This document shows, one piece after another, positions 17,786 to 25,287 of a stretch of 64,000 bases of DNA. A program made the position numbers and the translations under genes. The DNA comes from Geobacillus subterraneus (lineage in GTDB: Bacteria > Bacillota > Bacilli > Bacillales > Anoxybacillaceae). Below the pieces are notes generated by a model, which saw only the letters and a program-made list of their open reading frames with translations, made no database searches and was not told the DNA's origin. Numbering within the stretch: the first letter of the stretch is position 1; each line of letters begins with the position of its first letter. The DNA lies in NCBI RefSeq assembly GCF_001618685.1, contig NZ_CP014342.1, forward strand, positions 2,232,001 to 2,296,000, in the 5' to 3' direction.

Positions 17786-18175
17786 ATGATCCAACGTTTT
17801 ATCGAACTTGGTGAAGGCTACTCCGATATATATGAATTGATCGAGCTGGCGCGGGCCAATCGTCATCGCTTATCCGGCTTCTTTGCTTTCCATACGGTGA
17901 AAAAAGACCGGCCCGTCGTCTCCTTGGCTGTTGTTCTTCATCCAACCGACCCGGGTGACTTTCAGCCGCTTTATATTTGCCGCGAAGGTATTCCCGATCC
18001 GTCCGTCAAGCCGAACAAACGGTACGAACTGTTCGCGGAAACCGCAAAAGAGCTTAACACAACCGTCATCCACCTCAATGTCAAGCCATCGACAATGTTC
18101 GCTGATCTTGACCTATACTATCAACACTTAATCGGCATTATGCGGATGAACCGCTTTATTCCGCCGCTTCAATAG
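17786..18175 (+). CDS. Conserved Bacillaceae protein, DUF7147-like
   Basis: A soluble, 129-residue protein with no signal or membrane helix. The middle has an alpha/beta pattern (HRLSGFFAFHTVKKDRPVVSLAVVLHP) and the C-terminus ends DLYYQHLIGIMRMNRFIPP. It resembles an uncharacterised Bacillaceae family (DUF7147) sometimes mis-annotated as methylthioribose kinase. I chose the ATG with AAGGGGG seven bases upstream rather than one six codons earlier. Function unknown. It is oppositely oriented to the rsmD and ylbG genes around it. Confidence 0.7.
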   Translation: MIQRFIELGEGYSDIYELIELARANRHRLSGFFAFHTVKKDRPVVSLAVVLHPTDPGDFQPLYICREGIPDPSVKPNKRYELFAETAKELNTTVIHLNVKPSTMFADLDLYYQHLIGIMRMNRFIPPLQ

Positions 18176-18179
18176 CGAG

Positions 18180-18225
18180 AAAAGAGCAGGCCCTGCGGCT
18201 GATGCCAGACGGGGTCTGCTCTTTT
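18180..18225. terminator. Bidirectional terminator between convergent genes
   Basis: AAAGAGCAG(G)CCC paired with GGG(T)CTGCTCTTT, followed by T-rich sequence on both strands; serves the DUF7147 gene and ylbG. Confidence 0.85.
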
Positions 18226-18228
18226 CTT

Positions 18229-18498
18229 TCATCCAAGCGGATACGGGGAGTCTTTTTCCTTCTCCCCTTTCGGTTCAAATTCCAGCCTTAAAAACGGTCG
18301 GTACGACGGCTCGACCCGCTTGACAAACGGCAGTGCGGCAAGCTTTTTCATCATATGGTCAACTTGTTCCATATCGCAGTAAAGAACCGCATACTTCAGC
18401 CGCTTGGAAATGTAATGAATGTTGCCAAACTTGCGCAGCTGTTTTCCGTATTTCAGTGAATGAAGCCAAACGATAATCCCTTGCCGTTTTGGAAACAT
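18229..18498 (-). CDS. ylbG: YlbG, UPF0298 / DUF2129 family protein
   Basis: A small basic protein of 89 residues starting [17 protein letters not shown], with the family motif [18 protein letters not shown] (about 25-42) and the segment [18 protein letters not shown]. Function unknown; it is conserved beside ylbF in Bacillaceae. The start is set by GGGA close upstream and by family length. It follows ylbF by 19 bases and shares its transcript. Confidence 0.93.
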   Translation of the reverse strand: MFPKRQGIIVWLHSLKYGKQLRKFGNIHYISKRLKYAVLYCDMEQVDHMMKKLAALPFVKRVEPSYRPFLRLEFEPKGEKEKDSPYPLG

Positions 18499-18517
18499 AG
18501 TCCCTTCCCCTTTTTTT

Positions 18518-18964
18518 CTATGTGCGGCAGCCGCAGCCTCCGCCGCTCCCGCAACCACCGGAACAGCCAGCCGACAAAAAATATGGATTCCCGGTGGGCA
18601 CTTTCACGTGTTCCGATACGGCCTTGCCGATCAGCACGCTAATGTCGTCAAGCAGCTGCTGCAGCGCCCTTTCCGCCTCTTTAAAGGCGGCGACCGTTTC
18701 ATGCAAGTCAAGCTCCCGTTTCGCTTCGCGCACTTCTTTCATCACGTCGCGGTAATCGGGATGGTATTTGCCGAAGCGCTGCACTTCCTCGTACCGTTCC
18801 TTCAACTTGACAAAGCGGGCGATCAGCTGCTGGGCGCGGCGGTCTTGCTTGAGCCGCCAAAACGCGCGGCGATAGTCGTCCGCTACGTCTGATTCTACAA
18901 CCATGTTCGCTAATGCTTCTGCTTTATCCAAAATCTCGATGCGCTCGAGAGTAGCAATCCTCAC
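18518..18964 (-). CDS. ylbF: YlbF, RNase Y specificity (Y-complex) subunit
   Basis: A helical protein of 148 residues of the YlbF/YmcA family with the core [19 protein letters not shown] and [12 protein letters not shown] and a glycine/cysteine-rich tail ([13 protein letters not shown]). In B. subtilis YlbF, YmcA and YaaT form the Y-complex, which carries iron-sulfur clusters and steers RNase Y maturation of polycistronic mRNAs; it also affects competence, biofilm and sporulation. GTG with GGAGG ten bases upstream is the most likely start and matches family length. The Cys-rich tail is intact. Confidence 0.93.
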   Translation of the reverse strand: MRIATLERIEILDKAEALANMVVESDVADDYRRAFWRLKQDRRAQQLIARFVKLKERYEEVQRFGKYHPDYRDVMKEVREAKRELDLHETVAAFKEAERALQQLLDDISVLIGKAVSEHVKVPTGNPYFLSAGCSGGCGSGGGCGCRT

Positions 18965-19041
18965 AAATATGGCACCTCCATCATTCATCATATCATGAAT
19001 GACGGAAAAATGGAAAGAGAAGAGATGAGACGAGGAAAGCA

Positions 19042-19092
19042 TAAAAAAAGGATATCCGAAAGCCGGAAAGACTTTATCGGATAGCCTTTTTA
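19042..19092 (-). terminator. Terminator after the secreted protein gene
   Basis: Repeat CGGATA / TATCCG with flanking AAAAAGG / CCTTTTT arms; T-run on the minus strand. About 105 bases after the stop at 19199. Confidence 0.7.
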
Positions 19093-19198
19093 GCGAACTG
19101 CCGATCCCGCAGTGCCACCTTGCCTTATGCCAGCGCGCTGGCGCGGATATTCGAGCGCCTTGTATATGTTTAGTGGACAGCAGACTGCACAGGCCTCT

Positions 19199-19570
19199 TT
19201 ATGGAATCTCGACGTCAAACTCATGTGCCATGCCAGTCATCTTTCCATCGTTATAGGCGAGCTCAAGGCGAATGACATGCTTTCCGCTTGGCAGACCGCG
19301 CACGACAAAGGCGGCTGTATACACTTCCGTCATCTTTTGCCCGTTGATATACACGTTGATGTGCCCGCCGCCGTTCCCTTTGCGAAACGGAAATTGAGCG
19401 GCAAAACACTCAATGAAGACGTCGTTCCCTTTCACCTCATGCTTTACTTCGAGCAGCCCGGCTGCCGATGATGCATGGGGGGCAGCTGCCGTTGCGTCCG
19501 TCCGGCCGATCGCAGGCGTCAATAACAGTATAGCGCATCCGAGCCATACAATCCATCTCAGCAAAGACAT
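19199..19570 (-). CDS. Predicted secreted protein of unknown function
   Basis: A 123-residue protein with a Sec signal peptide (MSLLRWIVWLGCAILLLTPAIG, cleavage likely near residues 21-30) and a small beta-rich mature domain (HINVYINGQKMTEVYTAAFVV, LPSGKHVIRLELAYNDG). The pattern resembles Ig-like or FixH/YtkA-like extracytoplasmic domains, but I do not assign it. ATG is chosen over the GTG directly before it. It lies between ylbF and ylbE, where B. subtilis has no gene, so it appears lineage-specific. Confidence 0.72.
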   Translation of the reverse strand: MSLLRWIVWLGCAILLLTPAIGRTDATAAAPHASSAAGLLEVKHEVKGNDVFIECFAAQFPFRKGNGGGHINVYINGQKMTEVYTAAFVVRGLPSGKHVIRLELAYNDGKMTGMAHEFDVEIP

Positions 19571-19610
19571 CACTCCCTTTCAAGGCTAGTCTTTGCCGTT
19601 TGCCGTCAAA

Positions 19611-19844
19611 TTAATCGCGCAACGCTTTAAACATTTGCCACATGAGCGAGGCCATTTGTAGCGATTGAGCCATTTTTTCTACCTTATCGGGGATTGTTTG
19701 CTCATAATGGCGCAAGGCGGCCAACTGAAACGCCGACAGCTCATGCGGGCGGCGGGCAAGCAGCCGATACCAGCGCGGCTGTTCGCGCAAAAACGCACGC
19801 AACATCGGGTTTGCCTGCACATATTGCCATACGTCCTTTCTCAT
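19611..19844 (-). CDS. ylbE: YlbE-like protein
   Basis: A 77-residue soluble protein with the family features MRKDVWQYVQANP, LREQPRWYRLLARRPHEL and TIPDKVEKMAQSLQMASLMWQMF, matching B. subtilis YlbE in length and pattern. Function unknown. ATG is preferred over two GTG codons just upstream because it matches the family start. It is directly downstream of ylbD (spacing 12 bases). Confidence 0.9.
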   Translation of the reverse strand: MRKDVWQYVQANPMLRAFLREQPRWYRLLARRPHELSAFQLAALRHYEQTIPDKVEKMAQSLQMASLMWQMFKALRD

Positions 19845-19856
19845 CGCCACCACCCT

Positions 19857-20240
19857 TTAGTCTTTGCGGAACGAAAACGGGTGCTCCTCTTTGTTTGGAC
19901 GCTGCAAGCCGGCCCCTTGAAATTCAGACAGAATGCGTTGAATCGCGGTGATCGCCTGTTGGACGTTCGCCAAATGTTTTTGCACTTCTGCCGCATCAAG
20001 CTGCCCGAGCATTGCAGCCAGCTTATCAAGCCATTTGTTTGTTCCTTTTTCTTCCTCTTTCTTCTTACCGCTTGCTTCGCGATACGGGTCCCATATTTCA
20101 TCGTCTTCCCCGAACAAATACCAATCCTCGTACACTTGCTTCCACGTCTTTTTGCCGCTGCGCACCTCTTGGATGATTTTCGGGTGTTTTTTTACAAACT
20201 GTTTGAACTGTTCAACCGAAGGATGCAGAGGCTTGGCCAT
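19857..20240 (-). CDS. ylbD: YlbD-like spore coat protein
   Basis: About 127 residues, highly charged, starting MAKPLHPSVEQFKQFVKKHPK with VRSGKKTWKQVYEDWYLFGEDD, which matches the YlbD family. B. subtilis YlbD is a mother-cell expressed coat-associated protein. The C-terminal part is a helical region rich in Gln (AAEVQKHLANVQQAITAIQRIL). The start is uncertain: in-frame ATGs four and fourteen codons upstream exist; the one used agrees with the family. Confidence 0.82.
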   Translation of the reverse strand: MAKPLHPSVEQFKQFVKKHPKIIQEVRSGKKTWKQVYEDWYLFGEDDEIWDPYREASGKKKEEEKGTNKWLDKLAAMLGQLDAAEVQKHLANVQQAITAIQRILSEFQGAGLQRPNKEEHPFSFRKD

Positions 20241-20320
20241 GGCGGTTCTCATCCCTTTCATCCACTCATGCCTATCTGCCATATCATATCGCGCCCAGCA
20301 AGCGAAGGTGCGCCCAATTT

Positions 20321-21328
20321 TTACAGCGGGGTAAAGAAGTTTTGCGTGTAATAATCGTCATAGACGCCAACACCAAGGTGAGTGAATTCCTCATTTAGCA
20401 TAATTTTCCGATGCTTCTCACTGTTGAGCCATCCAGCGGTCGCCTCTACACCATCCACCTGGTGGGCAGCGATATTTTCCCCGGCCAATTGGAAAGAAAC
20501 GTTCAACGCGCCGAGCCGTTTGGACAAATCGCCGTATTGCGGCGACTCGTGGGAGAAAAACCGATGGTCATGCATATCCCGGCTATGCTTGGCGGCGGCG
20601 GCGGCCGCTTTGCTATCCCAAATAAGAGGGGGGAGGCCATGACGGCGGCGGATCAAATTCGTCCAGTCAAAAATTTGTTTCGCATTGGCTGCATCAACGT
20701 TTCGTTGCTCTTCTTCCGACAAAGGGGCGGCCGCGGGCAGGCGGCCGCGGTAAACAAGCTCGTACGGCCGCAACTTAACGAACGTTTCCGCGTCCATCAG
20801 GCGAACGGCCGCCACGCTTCCGGTAAACCGGTCGATGTACAGCTGAGCATACGCATCGCCGACTTTGACGACCGGCCTTGACGAGTAGTCTTGTTCAGAC
20901 AGTTCAAACCGGTATGTTCCGCTGCTTAGCTTAATTTCAACGTTCGATAAGACCGGCATTGTTTGGAAAATCGTCTGCAGGCGCTGACCGACCGCAAACG
21001 GCTCGACGTTCACCTTTTCTCCGCCGACCAAAGCGGTGACAACCTTGCCGCGAAGCACGCCGATTTGCACGTACGATTCAGGACGGCGGCTGTACACCCA
21101 CCAATCATAACCATAGGCGGATGGGTCGATCCGATCTGGCGCACCGAGCTGTTTTTCCGCTTCTTGCGCCGGTTGGCCGATCAAGGCGACGATGCCAGCG
21201 GTCGCCTTTGGCTCTTTCAGCAAGTAGCCATCTGTCTTCGGTTGCTCCGGAGGGCTTGGCGGCGGCGGGCTCGGTGCGAAGTAATAAAACCCAATCATGA
21301 ATAACAAAAAAAGGAAGAACCATTTCAC
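20321..21328 (-). CDS. ylbC: YlbC-like CAP/SCP domain protein
   Basis: A 335-residue exported protein. An N-terminal hydrophobic signal/anchor (MKWFFLFLLFMIGFYYFAP) is followed by a Pro-rich linker (PSPPPPSPPEQP), a CAP-associated N-terminal domain (about 50-190) and a C-terminal CAP domain (about 210-330) with LIRRRHGLPPLIWDSKAAAAAAKHSRDM, FFSHESP and GENIA. The His and Glu of the CAP cavity are present. CAP proteins of this type are secreted in Bacillus, sometimes spore-linked; the biochemical activity is unknown. Confidence 0.9.
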   Translation of the reverse strand: MKWFFLFLLFMIGFYYFAPSPPPPSPPEQPKTDGYLLKEPKATAGIVALIGQPAQEAEKQLGAPDRIDPSAYGYDWWVYSRRPESYVQIGVLRGKVVTALVGGEKVNVEPFAVGQRLQTIFQTMPVLSNVEIKLSSGTYRFELSEQDYSSRPVVKVGDAYAQLYIDRFTGSVAAVRLMDAETFVKLRPYELVYRGRLPAAAPLSEEEQRNVDAANAKQIFDWTNLIRRRHGLPPLIWDSKAAAAAAKHSRDMHDHRFFSHESPQYGDLSKRLGALNVSFQLAGENIAAHQVDGVEATAGWLNSEKHRKIMLNEEFTHLGVGVYDDYYTQNFFTPL

Positions 21329-21387
21329 GCAGCAACTCCCGCTTTCTACACAATATCCTTACTGCCATTATAGCCGTTTTTCAAAGA

Positions 21388-21420
21388 CAAAAAAAAGAGG
21401 ACGCCCAAAAAGAGCGTCTT
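21388..21420 (-). terminator. Terminator of ylbB
   Basis: Short stem GACGC/GCGTC with a nine-base loop, then CTCTTTTTTTT on the minus strand. Confidence 0.65.
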
Positions 21421-21455
21421 ATCCGGTGAAAAGAAGGCACGTCTTGTCCGTTTGG

Positions 21456-21881
21456 TTAATGGACGGTATGTTGTTCGGAAATCTCGCTCAGCGCACGGCC
21501 GGCGCTTTCGTCGGAATAGCGGTTCGTCGCCAAATCACCGAGCGCCACAATGCCGACTAAACGGCCATTTTCAACAACTGGAAGGCGGCGAATTTGATGG
21601 CGCGCCATCACGTCTGCCGCCTTTTGCAACGAATCGTCCGGAGACAGCGTCACAAGATCGCGGCTCATTACTTCCGTCACTGCCGTCGAGCCGGGGTGCT
21701 TTTCCGCCATACCGCGCACGACTAAATCGCGATCTGTAATCATCCCAACAAGACGGCCATCATCGACGATCGGAATGGCGCCAACATTAAATTCACGCAT
21801 TTTCACCGCCACTTCGTAAATGTTGTCGAGCGGAGTGCAATATTGCACATCGGTGGACATGACGTCCCGTACTGTTTGCAT
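21456..21881 (-). CDS. ylbB: YlbB, tandem CBS domain protein
   Basis: A 141-residue protein made of two CBS motifs (about 7-60 and 72-125: VRDVMSTDVQYCTPLDNIYEVAVKM; VTEVMSRDLVTLSPDDSLQKAADVM), which usually bind adenine nucleotides and act as an energy or signal sensor. No effector domain is attached. The start with GGAGAGACGGGCC before ATG is preferred to a much longer in-frame extension that has no conserved sequence. Corresponds to B. subtilis ylbB. Confidence 0.9.
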   Translation of the reverse strand: MQTVRDVMSTDVQYCTPLDNIYEVAVKMREFNVGAIPIVDDGRLVGMITDRDLVVRGMAEKHPGSTAVTEVMSRDLVTLSPDDSLQKAADVMARHQIRRLPVVENGRLVGIVALGDLATNRYSDESAGRALSEISEQHTVH

Positions 21882-22055
21882 GGCCCGTCTCTCCTTTCTG
21901 TTTGTTATTGTGCGCGCCGTAGCGAGAAAAATACACGCAAAACGGAAACAATGGGAAACAATTCGTTGAAAAGCAAACCGTTTTCGTACTATTATAAATG
22001 AGGGGATAATTTCCGTTTTCGCGCTTTCCATACTGCGTTGTTAGGAGGAAGAAAG

Positions 22056-22415
22056 ATGAAATTTGAAAATAGCGGACTGGAAAATCAGACGGTTAAACTG
22101 TCCCGCCTTGATGACATGATGGAGCGGCTCGGTTTTGTGCGCGCGGCGCAATGGGATTATGAACGAGTCACGTACGACCGGAAATACGTTATTAAGGAAG
22201 GGACATACTATTTGCGCGTTCAAGGGTACGCGGTCGAGGGAGATGTCGATTCGCGTTATGCCCTCATCAAGCTGCTCACGCCGATTTTAGGGAAACATTA
22301 TTACCCGCATGGCGTCGAATACGGCGAGGGCGAGCATTTTCCATCTTCTCTTGTCAGCCAGTGCCAAAAAGTATTATCACAAATCAAAAGCGAACTCGAG
22401 AACATCAAAGAATAA
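22056..22415 (+). CDS. YugN-like family protein
   Basis: A 119-residue soluble protein (MKFENSGLENQTVKLSRLD) resembling the YugN-like family of Bacillaceae, with the pattern WDYERVTYDRKYVIKEGTYYLRVQGYAVEGDVD and HYYPHGVEYGEGEHFP. Function unknown; YugN is linked to glucose-6-phosphate isomerase loci in B. subtilis. GGAGGAAGAAAG directly precedes the ATG. It stands alone between divergent ylbB and a convergent small gene, with its own terminator. Confidence 0.8.
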   Translation: MKFENSGLENQTVKLSRLDDMMERLGFVRAAQWDYERVTYDRKYVIKEGTYYLRVQGYAVEGDVDSRYALIKLLTPILGKHYYPHGVEYGEGEHFPSSLVSQCQKVLSQIKSELENIKE

Positions 22416-22417
22416 TG

Positions 22418-22454
22418 AAAAAACGCATGAGAGCTCGTTTCTCATGCGTTTTTT
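22418..22454. terminator. Bidirectional terminator
   Basis: AAAAAACGCATGAG/CTCATGCGTTTTTT around a nine-base loop, between the convergent YugN-like and Asp23-like genes. Perfect 14-base arms. Confidence 0.9.
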
Positions 22455-22746
22455 ACGGCATGACAAGCCGCTTGACCATGACATCGATGGCCTCAGCCGC
22501 ATACGGCGTCATAGCGGCAATCTCCTCGGCAATTTGCTGCTGCAGCCCGCGGCAAACAGCGAGCACCGGCGCCCCATACCGGATCGACAGCTTCACGGTG
22601 ATGCGGCATCGGCCGTTTTGGGAGACAACTACAAACACATCGCAGTCATCGAGCACAACCTCTTCCCACTCACGCACACACATCATGACAACCGTCAGCA
22701 GCGTCGCTTCCACAGCGCTTCGCTTCCGGTATCGGAACGTATTCAC
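22453..22746 (-). CDS. Small Asp23/Gls24-like protein
   Basis: A 97-residue protein with alternating beta/helix character: EWEEVVLDDCDVFVVVSQNGRCRITVKLSIRYGAPVLAVCRGLQQQIAEEIAAMTPYAAEAIDVMVKRL. The VKLSIRYG...Q.I...I..MT....EAIDV order resembles Asp23/Gls24 envelope-stress proteins such as YloU, without the usual long tail. GTG with GGGGGAG six bases upstream is the start. I consider the family plausible, not proven. Confidence 0.6.
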   Translation of the reverse strand: MNTFRYRKRSAVEATLLTVVMMCVREWEEVVLDDCDVFVVVSQNGRCRITVKLSIRYGAPVLAVCRGLQQQIAEEIAAMTPYAAEAIDVMVKRLVMP

Positions 22747-22820
22747 CGCACACTCCCCCGCTCTGCATTCTCTGCTTATGTTATGCTATGCAGCGCCGGC
22801 GGCCGATGCTACCCGATTGG

Positions 22821-23276
22821 CTAAAAACCGAATACTGCTTTAATGAGCGAGGTCGTCTGTCCCCCCGGGTAAAGCACGTAAAGCAAGCAATATACAACAA
22901 CCCCAGTTGAGGCGCTGCCAAACCAAATGATGCTTGTCACCGGACCGAGACGGCGGTGGCGGGCTCGCTGATCTTTTAATCCGGTCCAAAGCGTTACGAG
23001 ACCAAACACCGCCCCCACCGTCGCTAAAACAATATGGAAAATGAGGAATGCTGTATAATACAACTTGATGTCCTCCGGTCCGCCAAAACTTGTGTTGCCG
23101 ATAAACAACGTCCGCGACATATAAATGACAAAAAACAAAAGCGCAAAAGCGGCAGCGGTCAACATCACCTTTTTATGCGCTTCGATCCGCCTGCGGCTGA
23201 TCAAGTACCAGCCGTAGGCGACAAGCAAAGCACTGATCACGATGCAGCTTGTGCTGATCGTCGGTAAAATCGCCAT
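22821..23276 (-). CDS. ctaM: DUF420 family protein, CtaM-like oxidase assembly factor
   Basis: A 151-residue protein with four membrane helices (about 5-24, 36-55, 75-98, 118-140) typical of DUF420 (YozB in B. subtilis, CtaM in Staphylococcus, where it is needed for a functional heme-copper oxidase). It follows ctaG in the oxidase locus, which supports a role in oxidase maturation. The symbol is by analogy. Residues R38-H33 and the second-helix region K36 resemble the conserved basic cluster. Confidence 0.85.
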   Translation of the reverse strand: MAILPTISTSCIVISALLVAYGWYLISRRRIEAHKKVMLTAAAFALLFFVIYMSRTLFIGNTSFGGPEDIKLYYTAFLIFHIVLATVGAVFGLVTLWTGLKDQRARHRRLGPVTSIIWFGSASTGVVVYCLLYVLYPGGQTTSLIKAVFGF

Positions 23277-23319
23277 AGCTTCTCTCCCTTTCCTTCGTCT
23301 CTTTATGGCGTATGGCGCC

Positions 23320-24222
23320 TTACAGTTTCGTCGGCCGCGGCGCCATATCCATGCTCGGTTCTTTTTCTCGTTCTTTCCGATACCACTCGCTAAAAATAAA
23401 GAACAACATCACTCCGTATACAATTTCTTGAATAATTTTCATCAATACTCCGCCGAGCTGCTGATCATGAAGCGGGGACATCGACAAAAACATTTGCGGT
23501 CCGGTCAAATCAAGCGACGCCAACACCCCCTGCGGCACGCAAAGCGCCAACCCAGTCATCCATGCTTCCGGATCCGTGTACGTCTCATACAGCGGAGTGC
23601 CGGCGAAAATAATGAGCGCACAAGCCGGTGTGAGCAGCATGCCGTCGGCAAAAATATAGCCCATTTTTTTTAACCCGGATAATGTCGTCCATCCGGAAAG
23701 TTTATTCACAAGCGGCCACCACATGAAGAAGGCTGCAATGAAAATGACCGTTGTGACAGACGCATGCAAAAACATGTTCGTTTTCACGATGTCAAAAACC
23801 ATTGGGACGTGGTACAAAGAAAATAACCCATTAAACAAAAGCAAAGACACAATCGGCTTTGTCAACAGCTGAAACGAACGGCGCACCGCTGCAATCCGGA
23901 ACATCCGCTCATAAAACTGCTCCGGAATCCCTAAAATAAAACATTGCGGCACTGTTAAGTAAAGCAACGCCATTTGCACCATATGGGCGGTGAACGTCAA
24001 ATGGCCCAGCAAGTCGAGCGGGGAGCCTTTGCATACGTAAAGAAGCACTATTCCTGTCAAAAAGTACGCTTTTTGTTTCCTCGAAACGGGGGCATCAAGG
24101 CCAAAGCGCTGCCGCCACGGTCCGGTGACTCCGAGATACAACAAGGCAACAGCCGCCAACGCCAACAGAAAAAACGGACTCCAAAGCGCAACTGGACCAA
24201 ACATTTGCAGCGATTGAAACAT
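23320..24222 (-). CDS. ctaG: Cytochrome c oxidase assembly factor CtaG
   Basis: A 300-residue polytopic protein with about seven membrane helices of the caa3-type CtaG family (DUF1404-like; unrelated to mitochondrial Cox11). Signatures include HLTFTAHMVQMALLYLTVP and WWPLVNKLSGWTTLSG. CtaG is thought to help insert the copper B centre of subunit I. It follows ctaF but behind a strong terminator (24284-24328) and has its own -10-like TATAAT (24253-24258), so it is at least partly separately expressed. Confidence 0.93.
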   Translation of the reverse strand: MFQSLQMFGPVALWSPFFLLALAAVALLYLGVTGPWRQRFGLDAPVSRKQKAYFLTGIVLLYVCKGSPLDLLGHLTFTAHMVQMALLYLTVPQCFILGIPEQFYERMFRIAAVRRSFQLLTKPIVSLLLFNGLFSLYHVPMVFDIVKTNMFLHASVTTVIFIAAFFMWWPLVNKLSGWTTLSGLKKMGYIFADGMLLTPACALIIFAGTPLYETYTDPEAWMTGLALCVPQGVLASLDLTGPQMFLSMSPLHDQQLGGVLMKIIQEIVYGVMLFFIFSEWYRKEREKEPSMDMAPRPTKL

Positions 24223-24252
24223 AGAAATTCCCTCCTGCCTTGTCCTTTCCCC

Positions 24253-24258
24253 ATTATA
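24253..24258 (-). promoter_or_regulatory. -10-like TATAAT upstream of ctaG
   Basis: Minus-strand TATAAT about 30 bases before the ctaG start, just past the ctaF terminator; the -35 region is poor. Confidence 0.4.
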
Positions 24259-24283
24259 CTACATGCCGCCGCATGAGCGCTAT

Positions 24284-24328
24284 TAAAAAAAGGGGAAACC
24301 GGTGCTGCAACACCGATCCCCCCCTTTG
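24284..24328 (-). terminator. Terminator after ctaF
   Basis: Two-tier stem: AAAGGGG...CCCCTTT outside and CGGTG/CACCG inside, ending in seven T on the minus strand. It follows the ctaF stop and lies before ctaG. Confidence 0.85.
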
Positions 24329-24329
24329 C

Positions 24330-24662
24330 TTACCACCAAATGACCGTCGAAAACGCCCACACAAGCAGAAGCATGACAAGCACACCGCCGTACATAAACA
24401 TCGATGGAAATTCATGCCCTTTATGACTCATATGCATGAAATAGTACAACTGAAACGCCACTTGCACGCCAGCTAAAAGCAAAATAAACGGAATGACAAA
24501 CCAATGGGAAAACTCTTCGTAGCCGACCGCAGCAAAGGCGATGAGCGTCAATAAAATCATCAGCACAAAGACAATCACTTGATGACGCATCTCTTCCGCA
24601 TTTTTCCGGCGGCGATACGCTAAGTCGATGCGCTCATTTCCTGAGTTCGTTTGGTTCGCCAT
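24330..24662 (-). CDS. ctaF: Cytochrome caa3 oxidase subunit IV
   Basis: A 110-residue membrane protein with three helices (about 32-50, 55-77, 87-108), the size and pattern of the small COX4-type subunit of SoxM-like oxidases. HMSHKGHEFPSMFMYGG lies between helices two and three. It starts five bases after ctaE ends, in the same operon. The role is stability of subunit I and its copper site. Confidence 0.93.
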   Translation of the reverse strand: MANQTNSGNERIDLAYRRRKNAEEMRHQVIVFVLMILLTLIAFAAVGYEEFSHWFVIPFILLLAGVQVAFQLYYFMHMSHKGHEFPSMFMYGGVLVMLLLVWAFSTVIWW

Positions 24663-24666
24663 ACGT

Positions 24667-25287
24667 TCACCCCACCATTCCCATTAAATATACGACGGTA
24701 AAAATGAACACCCAGACGACGTCGATAAAGTGCCAATAAAGGCTCGCGACGTAAAACTTCGGGGCATTATACAAGTTTAACCCGCGCTTGGCATTGCGAA
24801 TCATCAATGTTAAAATCCAAAGCAACCCAAACGCAACGTGGGCGCCGTGCGTGCCGACGAGCGTGTAAAAGGCGGACGCGAAGGCGCTCGTCGTAAACTT
24901 ATGGCCTTCATGAACATACTCATAAAACTCATAAATTTCCAAGGCCAAAAACCCAGCGCCAAGCAGCACCGTAATGCCAAACCAAAGTTGCATTTTTTGA
25001 AAATCAAAGTTTTTCATATGATAAATGGCGTAAACGCTCGTTAAACTGCTCGTTAACAGAAGCATCGTCGCCATAAACACGATCGGCATTTGGAACAGCT
25101 CTTCCGCGGAAGGGCCGCCGTTCGTTTTGTCTTTGAGCGCCAAATAGGTGGCGAAGAGAGAGGCGAACAGCACCGTCTCTCCGCCTAAAAAGAGCCAGAA
25201 ACCGAGAAACTTATTTTTCCCCTCAAGGGTGGCACGTTCCGGCGCCGCCGGGAACGTCTCGGCCGTCAGTTTTTCCTCCACGTGCAT
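24667..25287 (-). CDS. ctaE: Cytochrome caa3 oxidase subunit III
   Basis: A 206-residue subunit III with five membrane helices, beginning with a hydrophilic tail and then KFLGFWLFLGGETVLFASLFATYLAL. The C-terminal YVASLYWHFIDVVWVFIFTVVY is the diagnostic COX3 ending. The ATG overlaps the ctaD stop by one base (TGATG), so translation is coupled. It stabilises the subunit I active site during turnover. Confidence 0.97.
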   Translation of the reverse strand: MHVEEKLTAETFPAAPERATLEGKNKFLGFWLFLGGETVLFASLFATYLALKDKTNGGPSAEELFQMPIVFMATMLLLTSSLTSVYAIYHMKNFDFQKMQLWFGITVLLGAGFLALEIYEFYEYVHEGHKFTTSAFASAFYTLVGTHGAHVAFGLLWILTLMIRNAKRGLNLYNAPKFYVASLYWHFIDVVWVFIFTVVYLMGMVG

